DNA from: Clostridiaceae bacterium
GTDB taxonomy: Bacteria > Bacillota > Clostridia > Clostridiales > Clostridiaceae
Assembly (NCBI GenBank): GCA_902363375.1
Contig: CABIZX010000008.1
Location: 1-18,997, forward strand
Direction of reading: 5' to 3'
DNA: 18,997 nt
Positions 6,727 to 15,116 of this stretch are shown piece after piece. The stretch's first letter is position 1. Each line of letters opens with the position of its first letter. The notes beneath the pieces are model-generated. The model was not told the DNA's origin. It did not search any database and saw only the letters and a program-made list of their open reading frames with translations. Both the position numbers and the translations under genes were made by a program.

Positions 6727-7956
6727 TTATGCTAAAGTAGAGCTTTTAATTTCTAAGAGCGGAAGCTCCACGATAAATGATGTATCTTTACCTAAATTAC
6801 TTTTAGCATAAATTTTTCCATTATGCTTAGCCACTATAGCATTAGCAATAGCTAGACCCAAACCATAACCTCCAGTTTTACGTTGTCTAGATTCATCTGA
6901 ACGGTAGAATCTTTCAAAGATTTTTTCTAGATCTTTAGATGGAATTCCTTCACCAGTATTAGTAATAATAATTTCTACTTTAGATTTTAATCTATTTGAG
7001 GATATGGAAATAGTTCCATACTTAGAGGTATGCTTGATAGCATTATCTATTAATATATTAAAAAGCTTTTTTATCTCTTCCAAATCTCCATTTATATAAA
7101 GATTATCACTTAAGCTACTTTCTATATTTATTCCATTTTCAAAGAAAATAGCCTCAAAGGACATTAATAAGTTTTCTAAGAGCTTATTTAATCTTATGGA
7201 CTGTAGATTAAGAACCTTTTCGCCTTGATCAAATCTAGCCAGTGATAGCATATCGTCAATAAGGAGAGATATTCTATCAGTCTGTATGTTAATATAATTC
7301 ATCCATTTACTTTGACTTTCAACAGTTCTATCCTTATTAGATAGAACTAAGCCAAGATTAGTTTTAATAATGGCAATAGGAGTTCTAAGCTCATGAGAGG
7401 CATCCGTAATAAATTGTTTTTGCTTTTCAAAGGCTTCTTTAATTGGAGATATAGTTTTATAGGCTAAATAATAACTTATAATAAATAGTACTAGTAGACT
7501 AGCAAATCCAGTTAAAAAGAAAGTCTTTAAAAGATTTTTTAATAGAGTTTGATAGGGTGCTTTATTTACTAGAGCAATTCGATTATATCTTGGACCTAAA
7601 TCTTTTAAATATGCAAAATCTGTGTTCTCAATCTGTATAACCCCTGAAGAAGAGTCAAGGGATAAGATATTAGTAGCTGAGTCTATAAGAATATTCTTAT
7701 CAAGATTATAAGGAGCAAGGATTGCAACTATATTTAAGTTGTTATCTAAATCTATTATTATACCATTATTAAGTCCAACGCCTTTGTTAGGACCACCATT
7801 CTTAGGTTCATGAATTAGAGCATTAAGAGAAAATTTAATTTGATTTTCTCCACTATTCCAGGTTATAAAATATATTACTCCAAATATACAGAGAAATACA
7901 AAGGTTAAAAGAGACATATTAATTATGACAAATTTGAATTTAAGTTTTTTGAACAT
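6727..7956 (-). CDS. Sensor histidine kinase (HisKA/HATPase), partner of OmpR-type regulator
   Basis: A 409-residue membrane sensor kinase. Membrane segments lie at about 9-33 and 143-166 and enclose an extracytoplasmic domain of about 110 residues with no recognised fold. A short linker leads to HisKA, FITDASHELRTPIAIIK, with phospho-accepting H188. HATPase boxes follow: N-box ILIDNAIKHT, G1 NTGEGIP, F-box FERFYR and G2 GGYGLGLAIA. All catalytic boxes are intact. The start is the ATG at 7956, one base after the regulator's stop, with GGAGG inside the end of the regulator gene, so the two are translationally coupled. A longer frame starting in the regulator is rejected. Its signal is unknown; convergence with the VTC-DUF4956-CotH operon and shared operator units suggest it governs that operon. 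Confidence 0.92.
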   Translation of the reverse strand: MFKKLKFKFVIINMSLLTFVFLCIFGVIYFITWNSGENQIKFSLNALIHEPKNGGPNKGVGLNNGIIIDLDNNLNIVAILAPYNLDKNILIDSATNILSLDSSSGVIQIENTDFAYLKDLGPRYNRIALVNKAPYQTLLKNLLKTFFLTGFASLLVLFIISYYLAYKTISPIKEAFEKQKQFITDASHELRTPIAIIKTNLGLVLSNKDRTVESQSKWMNYINIQTDRISLLIDDMLSLARFDQGEKVLNLQSIRLNKLLENLLMSFEAIFFENGINIESSLSDNLYINGDLEEIKKLFNILIDNAIKHTSKYGTISISSNRLKSKVEIIITNTGEGIPSKDLEKIFERFYRSDESRQRKTGGYGLGLAIANAIVAKHNGKIYAKSNLGKDTSFIVELPLLEIKSSTLA

Positions 7957-7957
7957 A

Positions 7958-8629
7958 TTATTCCTCCAATTTATAACCAATACCACGAAGAGTAGAGATT
8001 TTAGATTTGGAACCAATGTAGGTTAATTTTTTCCTTAGAAATGATATATAAACCTCAATATTATTGTATTCGGCATCTGAATCATATCCCCAAACTTTGG
8101 TGATTAAATCATCTTTGGTAACTATAAGAGTAGGCCTTTCCATAAAATATTTTAATATTTCAAATTCTTTTAAAGTAAGTCTTATGGAGTCTGCAGTACC
8201 TTCAAGTTCATAGGTAGATATATTCAAAGACAAGTCACTGAAATGAAGGGAGTTATCATTTATAACCTCTGCTTTTCTTCTACTTAGAGCTCTTAATCTA
8301 GCAAGAAGCTCTTCATGAGAAAAAGGTTTTACTAAATAATCATCTGCTCCATAATCGAGCCCCTTTACCTTATCTTGGATTTCTCCTTTAGCAGTTAAAA
8401 GCAGAATAGGAGTTGTTATATTATTGGCTCTCAATTCTTTTAAAACATCTAAGCCATTAACTTTAGGCATCATTATATCCAATATAATTAAATCATATAT
8501 ACCTGTAAGTCCATAATCAATACCAGATTCACCATCATAAACGCTATCTACCATATATTTATTTTTAATAAGAATTTCTTTTAAAGCTTCAGAAAGTTGG
8601 ATTTCATCTTCGACTAATAATAATTTCAT
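7958..8629 (-). CDS. OmpR/PhoB-family response regulator
   Basis: A 223-residue regulator with an N-terminal receiver: acidic pocket E7-D8, phospho-acceptor D51 in LIILDIMMPKVNG, T79 and K101 in YLVKPF. The C-terminal winged helix (about 128-222) ends in the typical RGIGYKLEE hairpin. It overlaps the kinase ribosome site, with one base between stop and kinase start. The ATG at 8629 follows GAGGTGAT. A copy of the 11-bp unit found before the VTC operon lies about 70 bases upstream, suggesting autoregulation. Confidence 0.93.
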   Translation of the reverse strand: MKLLLVEDEIQLSEALKEILIKNKYMVDSVYDGESGIDYGLTGIYDLIILDIMMPKVNGLDVLKELRANNITTPILLLTAKGEIQDKVKGLDYGADDYLVKPFSHEELLARLRALSRRKAEVINDNSLHFSDLSLNISTYELEGTADSIRLTLKEFEILKYFMERPTLIVTKDDLITKVWGYDSDAEYNNIEVYISFLRKKLTYIGSKSKISTLRGIGYKLEE

Positions 8630-8683
8630 AGCGCATCACCTCGTTATCTATGCTTTTTAATCTATTGAATGTTATTTTATTTA

Positions 8684-8710
8684 ATTTTATCATATAAAGC
8701 TTAAATTTAT
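8684..8710 (-). promoter_or_regulatory. Predicted operator and -10 of the response regulator gene
   Basis: Read on the minus strand, ATAAATTTAAG (8710 to 8700) is identical to the tandem unit before the VTC operon. A poorer unit, GTGATTTTAAT (7 of 11 matches), directly precedes it. Exactly ten bases after the perfect unit comes TAAAAT (8689-8684), a -10-like hexamer; the VTC operon has the same ten-base distance to TATTAT. The shared geometry supports one regulator acting on both promoters. Confidence 0.5.
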
Positions 8711-8755
8711 ATTAAAATCACTAAAAGAGCTAATGAAGATTATAAATCTTGATAG

Positions 8756-8878
8756 TGTTTTGTAAAGAATGAAGAGTTGAATAAAGGACTAATCAGTGTA
8801 GACAGTGCTATAGATTCGTTTAAAAATATTGCATCCTTAGTTTTAAATATGGTACCTAAGATAGAAGATGTAGCCTAA
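8756..8878 (+). pseudogene. Possible remnant of a methyl-accepting chemotaxis protein C-terminus
   Basis: In the 370-base gap between the regulator and the transglycosylase, one frame after a stop at 8753 encodes about 40 residues, including KGLISVDSAIDSFKNIASLV and a VPKIEDVA end. It reads like part of a clostridial chemoreceptor signalling helix. There is no start codon with a ribosome site and no rest of the gene, so if real it is a degraded relic. An imperfect AT hairpin follows (about 8879-8912). The remainder of the gap shows only the regulator's promoter region. Confidence 0.3.
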
Positions 8879-8999
8879 CTTCAAAATAAATTAATTTTTA
8901 TTTTAAAGTCTTTTGTTTAATTTATTAAAAATTTGAAATACTAATTAATACATGAATTCTAACTAAATTAATAAAGTTATACATATTAGTGGAGGTATA

Positions 9000-9629
9000 A
9001 TGGAAATATTAGAAGGAAAGCACATTAATCTTAAATTTATTAGGATAATAGCTATTTTATTTATAGTAGGAATGTGTGTTAATTTATTTTTCATCAATTT
9101 AAAGAAAGATGAAAAATCTACTGAAGTTAGTGTGAAAGAAGTGGAGGTAGCAGAGAAACAGCTACCAGTACCATTTGGTAATAAAATAGAGTTATACAGT
9201 GAAATATATGGCTTAGATCCTTATTTAGTAGCGGCTATAATTAAAACAGAAAGTGGATTTAAGAAAGATATTGTATCTGATATGGGAGCAGTAGGATTAA
9301 TGCAAATAATGCCAAGCACAGGAGAATGGATAGCAAAACAATTAAACATAGAAGGTTTTTCTACAGATATGCTGAAGAATGAAGATATAAATATAGAGAT
9401 GGGATGTTGGTATCTTAATTATTTAAGAGATCAGCTTAACCATACAAATGAGATACTGGCAGCCTATAATGGAGGAATAGGAAATGTATTTAAATGGCTT
9501 CAAGACACACGATATTCTAATGATGGGGAAGTAATTCACACAATACCTTTTAAAGAAACAGTAAGTTATATACAAAAAGTTGTAGTAGTTTATAATGAAT
9601 ATATAGATTTATATGAAAGTGAAGAATAA
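9000..9629 (+). CDS. Membrane-anchored lytic transglycosylase (SLT domain)
   Basis: A 209-residue protein with an N-terminal signal-anchor (about 13-33), a charged linker, and a C-terminal SLT domain from about residue 60. Motifs are GLDPYLVAAIIKTESGF with catalytic E84, then AVGLMQIMPSTGEW (97-110) and AAYNGGIGNVFKW (154-166). These are the hallmarks of goose-lysozyme-like transglycosylases that cleave peptidoglycan glycan strands. The anchor places the domain outside the cytoplasmic membrane. Length and layout match the short clostridial and Bacillus members. The ATG follows GGAGG (8991-8995). Confidence 0.92.
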   Translation: MEILEGKHINLKFIRIIAILFIVGMCVNLFFINLKKDEKSTEVSVKEVEVAEKQLPVPFGNKIELYSEIYGLDPYLVAAIIKTESGFKKDIVSDMGAVGLMQIMPSTGEWIAKQLNIEGFSTDMLKNEDINIEMGCWYLNYLRDQLNHTNEILAAYNGGIGNVFKWLQDTRYSNDGEVIHTIPFKETVSYIQKVVVVYNEYIDLYESEE

Positions 9630-9681
9630 TATTATATTTATTTAGAATAGATATAACTAAAGCAATATTTAAGGTGAGCAA

Positions 9682-9942
9682 ATGTATTTTATAACATTAA
9701 CTCTTCCAACTCCAAAGAGAATGATAAAGAAACTTAAAGGCATTTTGACCTGGGATAGAGTAAGTATCTATGCTTTAGTAGGTTCTGGTATAATAATTAT
9801 ATACTTCGGGGACTATCCATTAAAAATATTTCCAATCACAGCTCTCATGTATTATGCTGTAGTATATGAGCTTATTGCTAGAGACATTATAGTATTGCCA
9901 TATTCATATCCATACATTGATGAAGTTATGTTCTATCAATAG
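9682..9942 (+). CDS. Small membrane protein, function unknown
   Basis: An 86-residue protein I do not recognise. After a basic N-terminal part (KRMIKKLKG) there are one or two membrane segments: ALVGSGIIIIYFGDY-like at about 32-46, then a second hydrophobic stretch at about 51-74. The tail is Tyr/Pro-rich (YSYPYIDEVMFYQ). AAGGTGA lies before the ATG. The 52-base gap suggests it may be read through from the transglycosylase gene, and a terminator follows at once. Confidence 0.75.
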   Translation: MYFITLTLPTPKRMIKKLKGILTWDRVSIYALVGSGIIIIYFGDYPLKIFPITALMYYAVVYELIARDIIVLPYSYPYIDEVMFYQ

Positions 9943-9990
9943 AATAAGCCTATAGAAGTTATTTGAAATAATTTCTATAGGTTTATTATT
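9943..9990 (+). terminator. Terminator after the small membrane protein
   Basis: Stem of about 20 bp with two G-U pairs: AATAAGCCTATAGAAGTTAT (9943-9962) with ATAATTTCTATAGGTTTATT (9968-9987), then a short T run. It begins right after the stop codon. Confidence 0.82.
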
Positions 9991-10064
9991 TTTAGTTATA
10001 ATATCTGGAGATATGTATAGAATTATAATATGCGGCTGTAAAATACTGTTAAGGGAGTGGTGAA

Positions 10065-10508
10065 ATGAGTAATGACTTATTTTTACTTAATAAAAATCTA
10101 GGAAGAAAAAAATATATTATATACGTATCAGCTTTTTTATTAGGATTTATAATATTAGAAGCTATTGGAGTTTTTTTAACTTTTAAATTAGAGAAAACAA
10201 ACTACGATTTGTTAATAGCAGCTTCAATGTCTTTTCAAATTACATTGATGGTTTTTATAAATTTAATGTTGTTTATATTAAGTTATAAAAGATTTGTAGA
10301 TATAAATTTACCAGGTTTATTTGGAATACTTGCAGCTATTATTTTTATTCAAATTCCTGTGATAATAACTCTTATGCTTGTTAATAAAAAAAGAGATAAA
10401 AAATCAATAAAAGAAAGTAACGTAGAAGACTTAGCAAATGATGCAACTATAACTCTATATGATCAAGAGGAAGTTGCTGAACTAGTACAATCTAATTCAG
10501 GAAAATAA
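10065..10508 (+). CDS. Small multi-spanning membrane protein, function unknown
   Basis: A 147-residue protein with three to four membrane segments (about 17-38, 47-72, 82-104) and an acidic cytoplasmic tail of about 40 residues starting at KKRDKKS. The pattern loosely recalls DUF805-type small membrane proteins, but I cannot assign a family. AAGGGAGTGG precedes the ATG. It has its own downstream terminator and is flanked by terminators on both sides, so it is probably transcribed alone. Confidence 0.75.
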   Translation: MSNDLFLLNKNLGRKKYIIYVSAFLLGFIILEAIGVFLTFKLEKTNYDLLIAASMSFQITLMVFINLMLFILSYKRFVDINLPGLFGILAAIIFIQIPVIITLMLVNKKRDKKSIKESNVEDLANDATITLYDQEEVAELVQSNSGK

Positions 10509-10510
10509 TA

Positions 10511-10545
10511 AAAAGTGGTTGAATTATTTAATTCAATCACTTTTG
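10511..10545 (+). terminator. Terminator after the 147-residue membrane protein
   Basis: 15-bp stem with one G-U pair: AAAAGTGGTTGAATT (10511-10525) with AATTCAATCACTTTT (10530-10544), four-base loop. The T run is short and is partly supplied by the stem foot. Confidence 0.78.
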
Positions 10546-10592
10546 TATTGTGTTAATATATAAGTATAATATTTAGTTAAGGTGGAAATTAT

Positions 10593-11705
10593 ATGCTTTA
10601 CAATAAAGATGATTATTTTTTGTCTATAAAATTAATTGCTTTAATATTTAGTACTTATGTATATATAAATTATGATTCCTTTAATGTATCTGTAATTATT
10701 GGACTGTTATGCTTCGTGATAATAAATATAACTTTTTACTATACAGACAGCCTTAAATGGAGATTAGGATTAACAATAGCATCTCTATTAATCTCATATC
10801 TTATGGGTAAAGAGTATAATAATATATTTTTTATCTTAATTAATTTTACATTTTTTGATATAGGAATATTAAAAAATAAAAAAATTATTTACTCATTAGT
10901 ATGGTGTATTTGCTTTATAATTTTAATACCTAAATCTTTAGTGATGATTTATTTATTATTTGTAATATTTTATTATATAATTACAAGAATTCTAATTAAT
11001 GAAGTAGGTTCATTGGATAAAGTGTGGAGAGACAATTTAATTTTAAAAGAGAAAGTAGATAAGTATAGGAAAGAAGTAGAGAGTGAGAAGAATTATTCAA
11101 AACAGGTAGTGTATACTACAAAATTAGAAGAAAGAAATAAAATATCTAAGGAAATGCATGATAAAATTGGACATACTATAGCTTCTAGTTTAATGCATCT
11201 AGAAGCAACTAAGCTAATAATAGATACAGATATAAATGAAGCTAAAAATATGATAAATACAACTATTCAAGTTTTAAGAGGCGGTATGAATGAAATTAGA
11301 AATACTCTAAAAGTAATTAAGCCATCAGAAGAAGAGTTAGGGATTAATCGAGTAAAATCAATTTTGGATAATGCCTTTAATCATAGTGATTATGAGTATA
11401 GCTTTAAGTACTCTGGAAATATCGATAAGATTAATTATAGTCATTGGAAATGTATAATTGATAACTTACTGGAGGGAATAACAAATATAAAAAAACACTC
11501 TAATGGAGACTTTGTTGTATTAAACATTGATGTACTAAATAAGATTGTCAGAATATCATTAAATGACAATGGTGGGGGAATAGATAATATAAAAAAGAGT
11601 ATAGGACTTAAAGCTATGGAGGAGAGAGTAATAGACTTAGGTGGAAATATAAGTTTTAATGGATATAATGGATTTACTATAGTAATGACTCTACCTTTAG
11701 AATAA
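10593..11705 (+). CDS. DesK/NarX-type sensor histidine kinase
   Basis: A 370-residue kinase with about five or six membrane segments in residues 10-135, a coiled-coil (about 145-180), then a HisKA_3 dimerisation domain: LEERNKISKEMHDKIGHTIA, with the HD phospho-acceptor pair H189-D190. The HATPase part shows LLEGITNIKKHS (N-box, with the E and N in place), NDNGGGI and SIGLKAMEERV. Such kinases pair with NarL-type regulators. The only one nearby is at 15117-15743, beyond a three-gene ABC exporter on the opposite strand, so this kinase very likely belongs to it. With two permeases and one ATPase the set matches the LnrJKLMN plan, where the kinase senses membrane-active lipid-like compounds. AAGGTGG precedes the ATG. 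Confidence 0.9.
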   Translation: MLYNKDDYFLSIKLIALIFSTYVYINYDSFNVSVIIGLLCFVIINITFYYTDSLKWRLGLTIASLLISYLMGKEYNNIFFILINFTFFDIGILKNKKIIYSLVWCICFIILIPKSLVMIYLLFVIFYYIITRILINEVGSLDKVWRDNLILKEKVDKYRKEVESEKNYSKQVVYTTKLEERNKISKEMHDKIGHTIASSLMHLEATKLIIDTDINEAKNMINTTIQVLRGGMNEIRNTLKVIKPSEEELGINRVKSILDNAFNHSDYEYSFKYSGNIDKINYSHWKCIIDNLLEGITNIKKHSNGDFVVLNIDVLNKIVRISLNDNGGGIDNIKKSIGLKAMEERVIDLGGNISFNGYNGFTIVMTLPLE

Positions 11706-11744
11706 AAATTATAATTAAATATTTTTTATACTTATATAAAAATC

Positions 11745-11792
11745 AAAGAGATTCCATAAAATAAACTAATTTATTTTGTGAAATCTCTTTTT
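11745..11792. terminator. Bidirectional terminator between kinase and ABC operon
   Basis: A long stem with one mismatch: AAAGAGATTCCATAAAATAA from 11745, paired with TTATTTTGTGAAATCTCTTT ending at 11790, then a T run. It lies between the stops of two convergent genes and has A/T runs on both feet, so it probably serves both strands. Confidence 0.8.
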
Positions 11793-11836
11793 AAAAATAT
11801 TTAATATGAAACTTACATGTACTAATTTTATCAGCA

Positions 11837-12961
11837 TCATTCTAGCTTAAACTTAAGTTTGTAGGCAGCTGCTGAAAATAGAGCAAGAGAAAACAGAAGT
11901 AGTATGAGTATATTAATAATAATAGAAGGTATGCCCATACCCATTTGTAGTTTTGTCATTCCATCCATAACCCAGTACTGAGGTGTAAAAGTAGCAATGA
12001 CTTTGAGATTTTCAGGAAAAGTTTTAAGTGGAATAAAGGTTCCAGATACCATAGTGGTAATAGTTATTACTAAGTTGCAAAACATTCCATGACCTCTAGA
12101 ATTAAAGAATAAAGCTATAGAGAAAGTACCAAAAGCAACAGTAACTAAAGATATGCCTAGTAACAAAGTTAATAAAGGAAGAAAATCAATTCCATTTGGT
12201 ATACCCATTAAATAATTTAAAGTTAAAAGAGTAATAAGAAATTGTAAAGATAGGATTAAGAAATTTGCCAATATATTACCTCCAATATATTGGAAGGGTG
12301 TGACTGGAGTAGTGAATATTCTAAAGTAAGTTTTATTCCATCTTTCAGATAATATAATATAAGCTATAGAAGAAGATCTTATCATTAAATAAAAAATTAT
12401 AAAACCAATAGCAGTTTGGGTTAGATCAAACTTATCATGCAAATCTGATAAATAAATTTCAGTAAGTTTAATTGAGCCTTCATCATATTTTGAAAGCAAT
12501 TTATTATATTTATTATAGTCGTTATCAGATGAGAGACTAAGGGTATATAAATCTTGAATTTTAACATTTAACATAGATTCAATAGCACTTCCAATGGTGT
12601 TGTTTTCTTCGGCAAGGAGATTTATAGTCTTAGGTGTTCCAGCCAAGATACTATCTTCAAAACCTATTGGAATGTCAATGGCTATAGGTATATGATTTTC
12701 TAACATAGTAGATTTAGCAGTAGATTCATCAAGATGAACTGTTTCAATTGAAAAACCTCTATCTAAATAATTTGTTATCAAATTAGATGAATTAGAGACA
12801 TCATTATCAATAATACCGACCTTTAAAGTTCCATAATTAAAACCAAATAGCTTTAAAGTTACCACGATTACAGCTATAGGCATGATGAACTTAAGTATAG
12901 AGAAATCATCTTTAAATATAAGCTTTAGATTTTTTTCGGTTATGGTCCAAAGAATTTTCAT
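11837..12961 (-). CDS. ABC-2 type exporter permease (second permease)
   Basis: A 374-residue permease of the ABC-2 exporter type. There is one N-terminal membrane segment (about 24-40), a large extracytoplasmic loop of about 130 residues, then five or six membrane segments from about 183 to 368 with the typical gly/ser-rich turns (GTFSIALFF, VSGTFIPLKTFPE). The start overlaps the stop of the preceding permease by one base (TAATG), with GGAGGGG just upstream, so the two are translationally coupled in near-equal amounts. It is the last gene of the operon. By analogy with LnrM/LnrN the two permeases form a heterodimer. Confidence 0.88.
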   Translation of the reverse strand: MKILWTITEKNLKLIFKDDFSILKFIMPIAVIVVTLKLFGFNYGTLKVGIIDNDVSNSSNLITNYLDRGFSIETVHLDESTAKSTMLENHIPIAIDIPIGFEDSILAGTPKTINLLAEENNTIGSAIESMLNVKIQDLYTLSLSSDNDYNKYNKLLSKYDEGSIKLTEIYLSDLHDKFDLTQTAIGFIIFYLMIRSSSIAYIILSERWNKTYFRIFTTPVTPFQYIGGNILANFLILSLQFLITLLTLNYLMGIPNGIDFLPLLTLLLGISLVTVAFGTFSIALFFNSRGHGMFCNLVITITTMVSGTFIPLKTFPENLKVIATFTPQYWVMDGMTKLQMGMGIPSIIINILILLLFSLALFSAAAYKLKFKLE

Positions 12962-14070
12962 TAATACCCCTCCTTACTATTGGATATATAAAAGGTTGAG
13001 ATTAAAAATATAAAACCTAAACATATACAATATAAAATGCTTATATAAAACTTAGAATAATCCTCATAAAAAGAAATTGAAAGGATAGATTTATTAATTA
13101 GTGTCAAAGGTGATGCATATCGAACTAAATTAAATAATTTATCTCCATCTCCAATATAGAAATATCCGCCACCTAAAAAGGTCATGAGAGGAATGATTAA
13201 TGAATTAAGAAAAAATGAACCTTGTCTTTCTTCTTTAAATATATAACCCAATAAAACACCGAGGGTTGTTCCATAAAAGTTTAAAGATAATAGAAGCAGT
13301 ATAACCGATAAAAAATCTTTCCCCCAATAAGTCTTTAAAATCATTATTGAATATAATATAGCAGGAATTAAAAATACTATTGTTACAATAAATGATGAAA
13401 GAACTTTAGTCAGTATATAGGAAGTTTTAGAAAGGTTTCCTTGAAAACACCTAGATTCTATATTACTTCGTCGGTTATTATAAATACTGTAGAATCCATA
13501 GACAGATCCATAAAGTATCATCATGGTTATTTCCACAATTCCGTAATAATCATAGGAAGAGAAGCTTCTCTTTCCTTGAAAACTTGAAGTTGTGACGAAA
13601 GTTTGATCTTTAATATTAATGCTTTCGTGAAGATCGCTAGACAATGAGACCTTTTTAGCTATAGTATCAAGTATATTAACAATAATGTCTGTAGAATATC
13701 GATTGTTAGAATTTTTATAAATTATAATATTATCATCCTTAAATTCAACTAATATGGAACCAAGGACTTGAACCTCTTTTTTTCCTTCATTTAATGAAGT
13801 ACTTTCTTTAAAATCTATATTATTTTCCTTACATAACTTCAAAAATAAATCTAATATAGCATTCTCTTCATCATGATTAGTTGAAGAGGTAAAATTGTTT
13901 ATATAAACTATAGTTTTAGGTTTAAATTCATAACTTGAAGAAAATGAACTACTTAAAGTTATCCCAAGAGTAGTCATTAATACTATAGGAATTAATGTCA
14001 TTGATAGCATAGAGGTCTTGTCTCTCATAAGATCTAAAATATCATAATAAAGTACATTCAAAAATTTCAT
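12961..14070 (-). CDS. ABC-2 type exporter permease (first permease)
   Basis: A 369-residue ABC-2 permease with the same plan as its downstream partner: a first membrane segment (about 21-42), an extracytoplasmic region of about 130 residues, then six membrane segments including IVTIVFLIPAILYSIMIL and FFLNSLIIPLMTFLGGGYF. The two permeases are clearly different sequences, suggesting a heterodimeric pore. It starts nine bases after the ATPase stop, with a GGAGG site overlapping that gap. The substrate is unknown; the cluster type suggests hydrophobic or membrane-active compounds. Confidence 0.87.
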   Translation of the reverse strand: MKFLNVLYYDILDLMRDKTSMLSMTLIPIVLMTTLGITLSSSFSSSYEFKPKTIVYINNFTSSTNHDEENAILDLFLKLCKENNIDFKESTSLNEGKKEVQVLGSILVEFKDDNIIIYKNSNNRYSTDIIVNILDTIAKKVSLSSDLHESINIKDQTFVTTSSFQGKRSFSSYDYYGIVEITMMILYGSVYGFYSIYNNRRSNIESRCFQGNLSKTSYILTKVLSSFIVTIVFLIPAILYSIMILKTYWGKDFLSVILLLLSLNFYGTTLGVLLGYIFKEERQGSFFLNSLIIPLMTFLGGGYFYIGDGDKLFNLVRYASPLTLINKSILSISFYEDYSKFYISILYCICLGFIFLISTFYISNSKEGY

Positions 14071-14079
14071 GATTTCCTC

Positions 14080-15012
14080 CTAATCCCTAAGTTTTTTACC
14101 AGTTAAGGTTAAAAATACGTCTTCTAAATCTAAAGATTTGTATCCTAAATTTTTTATTTCTATATTATTAGAAGTAAAAAAATTTATAATATGGTTTAAG
14201 TTTGATACATCCTTACTTGAACTTATTAATACCTTACCTTTATTAACTGTGTATTGAGTTACCCCTTTGATTTGCATAAGATTTTCAAGTAAATTCTCAT
14301 TGATATCATAGACTTCAATTTCTAAAGTAGAATTATCAGAAATTAAAGAAATTAATTCATCTTTAGTCCCCTTAGCTATAAGCTTTCCATTGTCCATAAT
14401 AGCTATTTTATTACAAAGCTGCTGAACTTCCTCCATATAGTGTGATGTATAAATAATGGTACAACCTTCCTCATTAAGTTTTTTTACCATATGAAGGATA
14501 TGATTTCTAGATTGTGTGTCTATTCCTACAGTAGGCTCATCCATAATTATAATTTCAGGTTTATGTGATATAGCACAAGCAATATTTAGTCTACGTTGCA
14601 TACCGCTAGACAGGTGTTTACATTTAGTGCTTTTATGGTCTTGCAAAGATGTGAAATCCAGTGCAAAATCTAAACCTTCTTTTAATAGATTTTTTCTAAG
14701 GCCATAGAGTTTTGCAAAAAAGATTATATTTTCTTCCACCGTAAGATTTTCATAGAGAGCAATATTTTGAGGAACAATACCCATGCGACTTTTAATTTCT
14801 GGCGCATGCTTAAAAAAGGACTTACCGAAGATTTCTATTTCACCCTTCGTAGGTTTTAATATGGAAGTAATCATATTTATAGTAGTGGTTTTACCAGCTC
14901 CGTTTGGACCTAAAAAGCCTAAAATTTCACCTTTATCTATGGAGAGACTTAAATTATCTACTGCTAAATTATCTTCAAAGCTCTTAGTAAGATTTTTTAT
15001 ATTTATTAACAT
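14080..15012 (-). CDS. ABC exporter ATP-binding protein (CcmA/DrrA type)
   Basis: A 310-residue ATPase with all motifs intact: Walker A GPNGAGKTT (35-43), Q-loop Q82 in GIVPQNIALYENL, signature LSSGMQRRL (134-142), Walker B IIIMDEP with D158 and E159, and switch H191 in YTSHYMEE. The C-terminal ~90 residues (about 215-305) form the extra domain usual in DrrA/LnrL-type exporters. It is first in the ABC operon, after a terminator-like hairpin that separates it from the regulator gene; AAGGAG precedes the start. Confidence 0.93.
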   Translation of the reverse strand: MLINIKNLTKSFEDNLAVDNLSLSIDKGEILGFLGPNGAGKTTTINMITSILKPTKGEIEIFGKSFFKHAPEIKSRMGIVPQNIALYENLTVEENIIFFAKLYGLRKNLLKEGLDFALDFTSLQDHKSTKCKHLSSGMQRRLNIACAISHKPEIIIMDEPTVGIDTQSRNHILHMVKKLNEEGCTIIYTSHYMEEVQQLCNKIAIMDNGKLIAKGTKDELISLISDNSTLEIEVYDINENLLENLMQIKGVTQYTVNKGKVLISSSKDVSNLNHIINFFTSNNIEIKNLGYKSLDLEDVFLTLTGKKLRD

Positions 15013-15054
15013 TAAAACAACTCCTTAAAGTTAAATAGTTCATATTTAAATTAT

Positions 15055-15089
15055 ATAAAAAACCTTTTCTACAAATCAGTAGAAAAGGT
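15055..15089 (-). terminator. Hairpin between regulator and ABC genes (terminator or attenuator)
   Basis: Read on the minus strand: ACCTTTTCTAC, a six-base loop, GTAGAAAAGGT and then TTTTT. It lies between the NarL-type regulator and the ABC ATPase. It either ends the regulator transcript or limits read-through into the exporter. Next to it, on the regulator side, is the palindrome GTCATATGAC (15096-15105). Confidence 0.75.
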
Positions 15090-15116
15090 CATAGTGTCAT
15101 ATGACTTTAGTAATAA

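Noticed and set aside
14516..15028. Plus-strand open frames over the ABC ATPase gene
   Set aside because: Antisense to an intact ATPase with all motifs; no ribosome sites.
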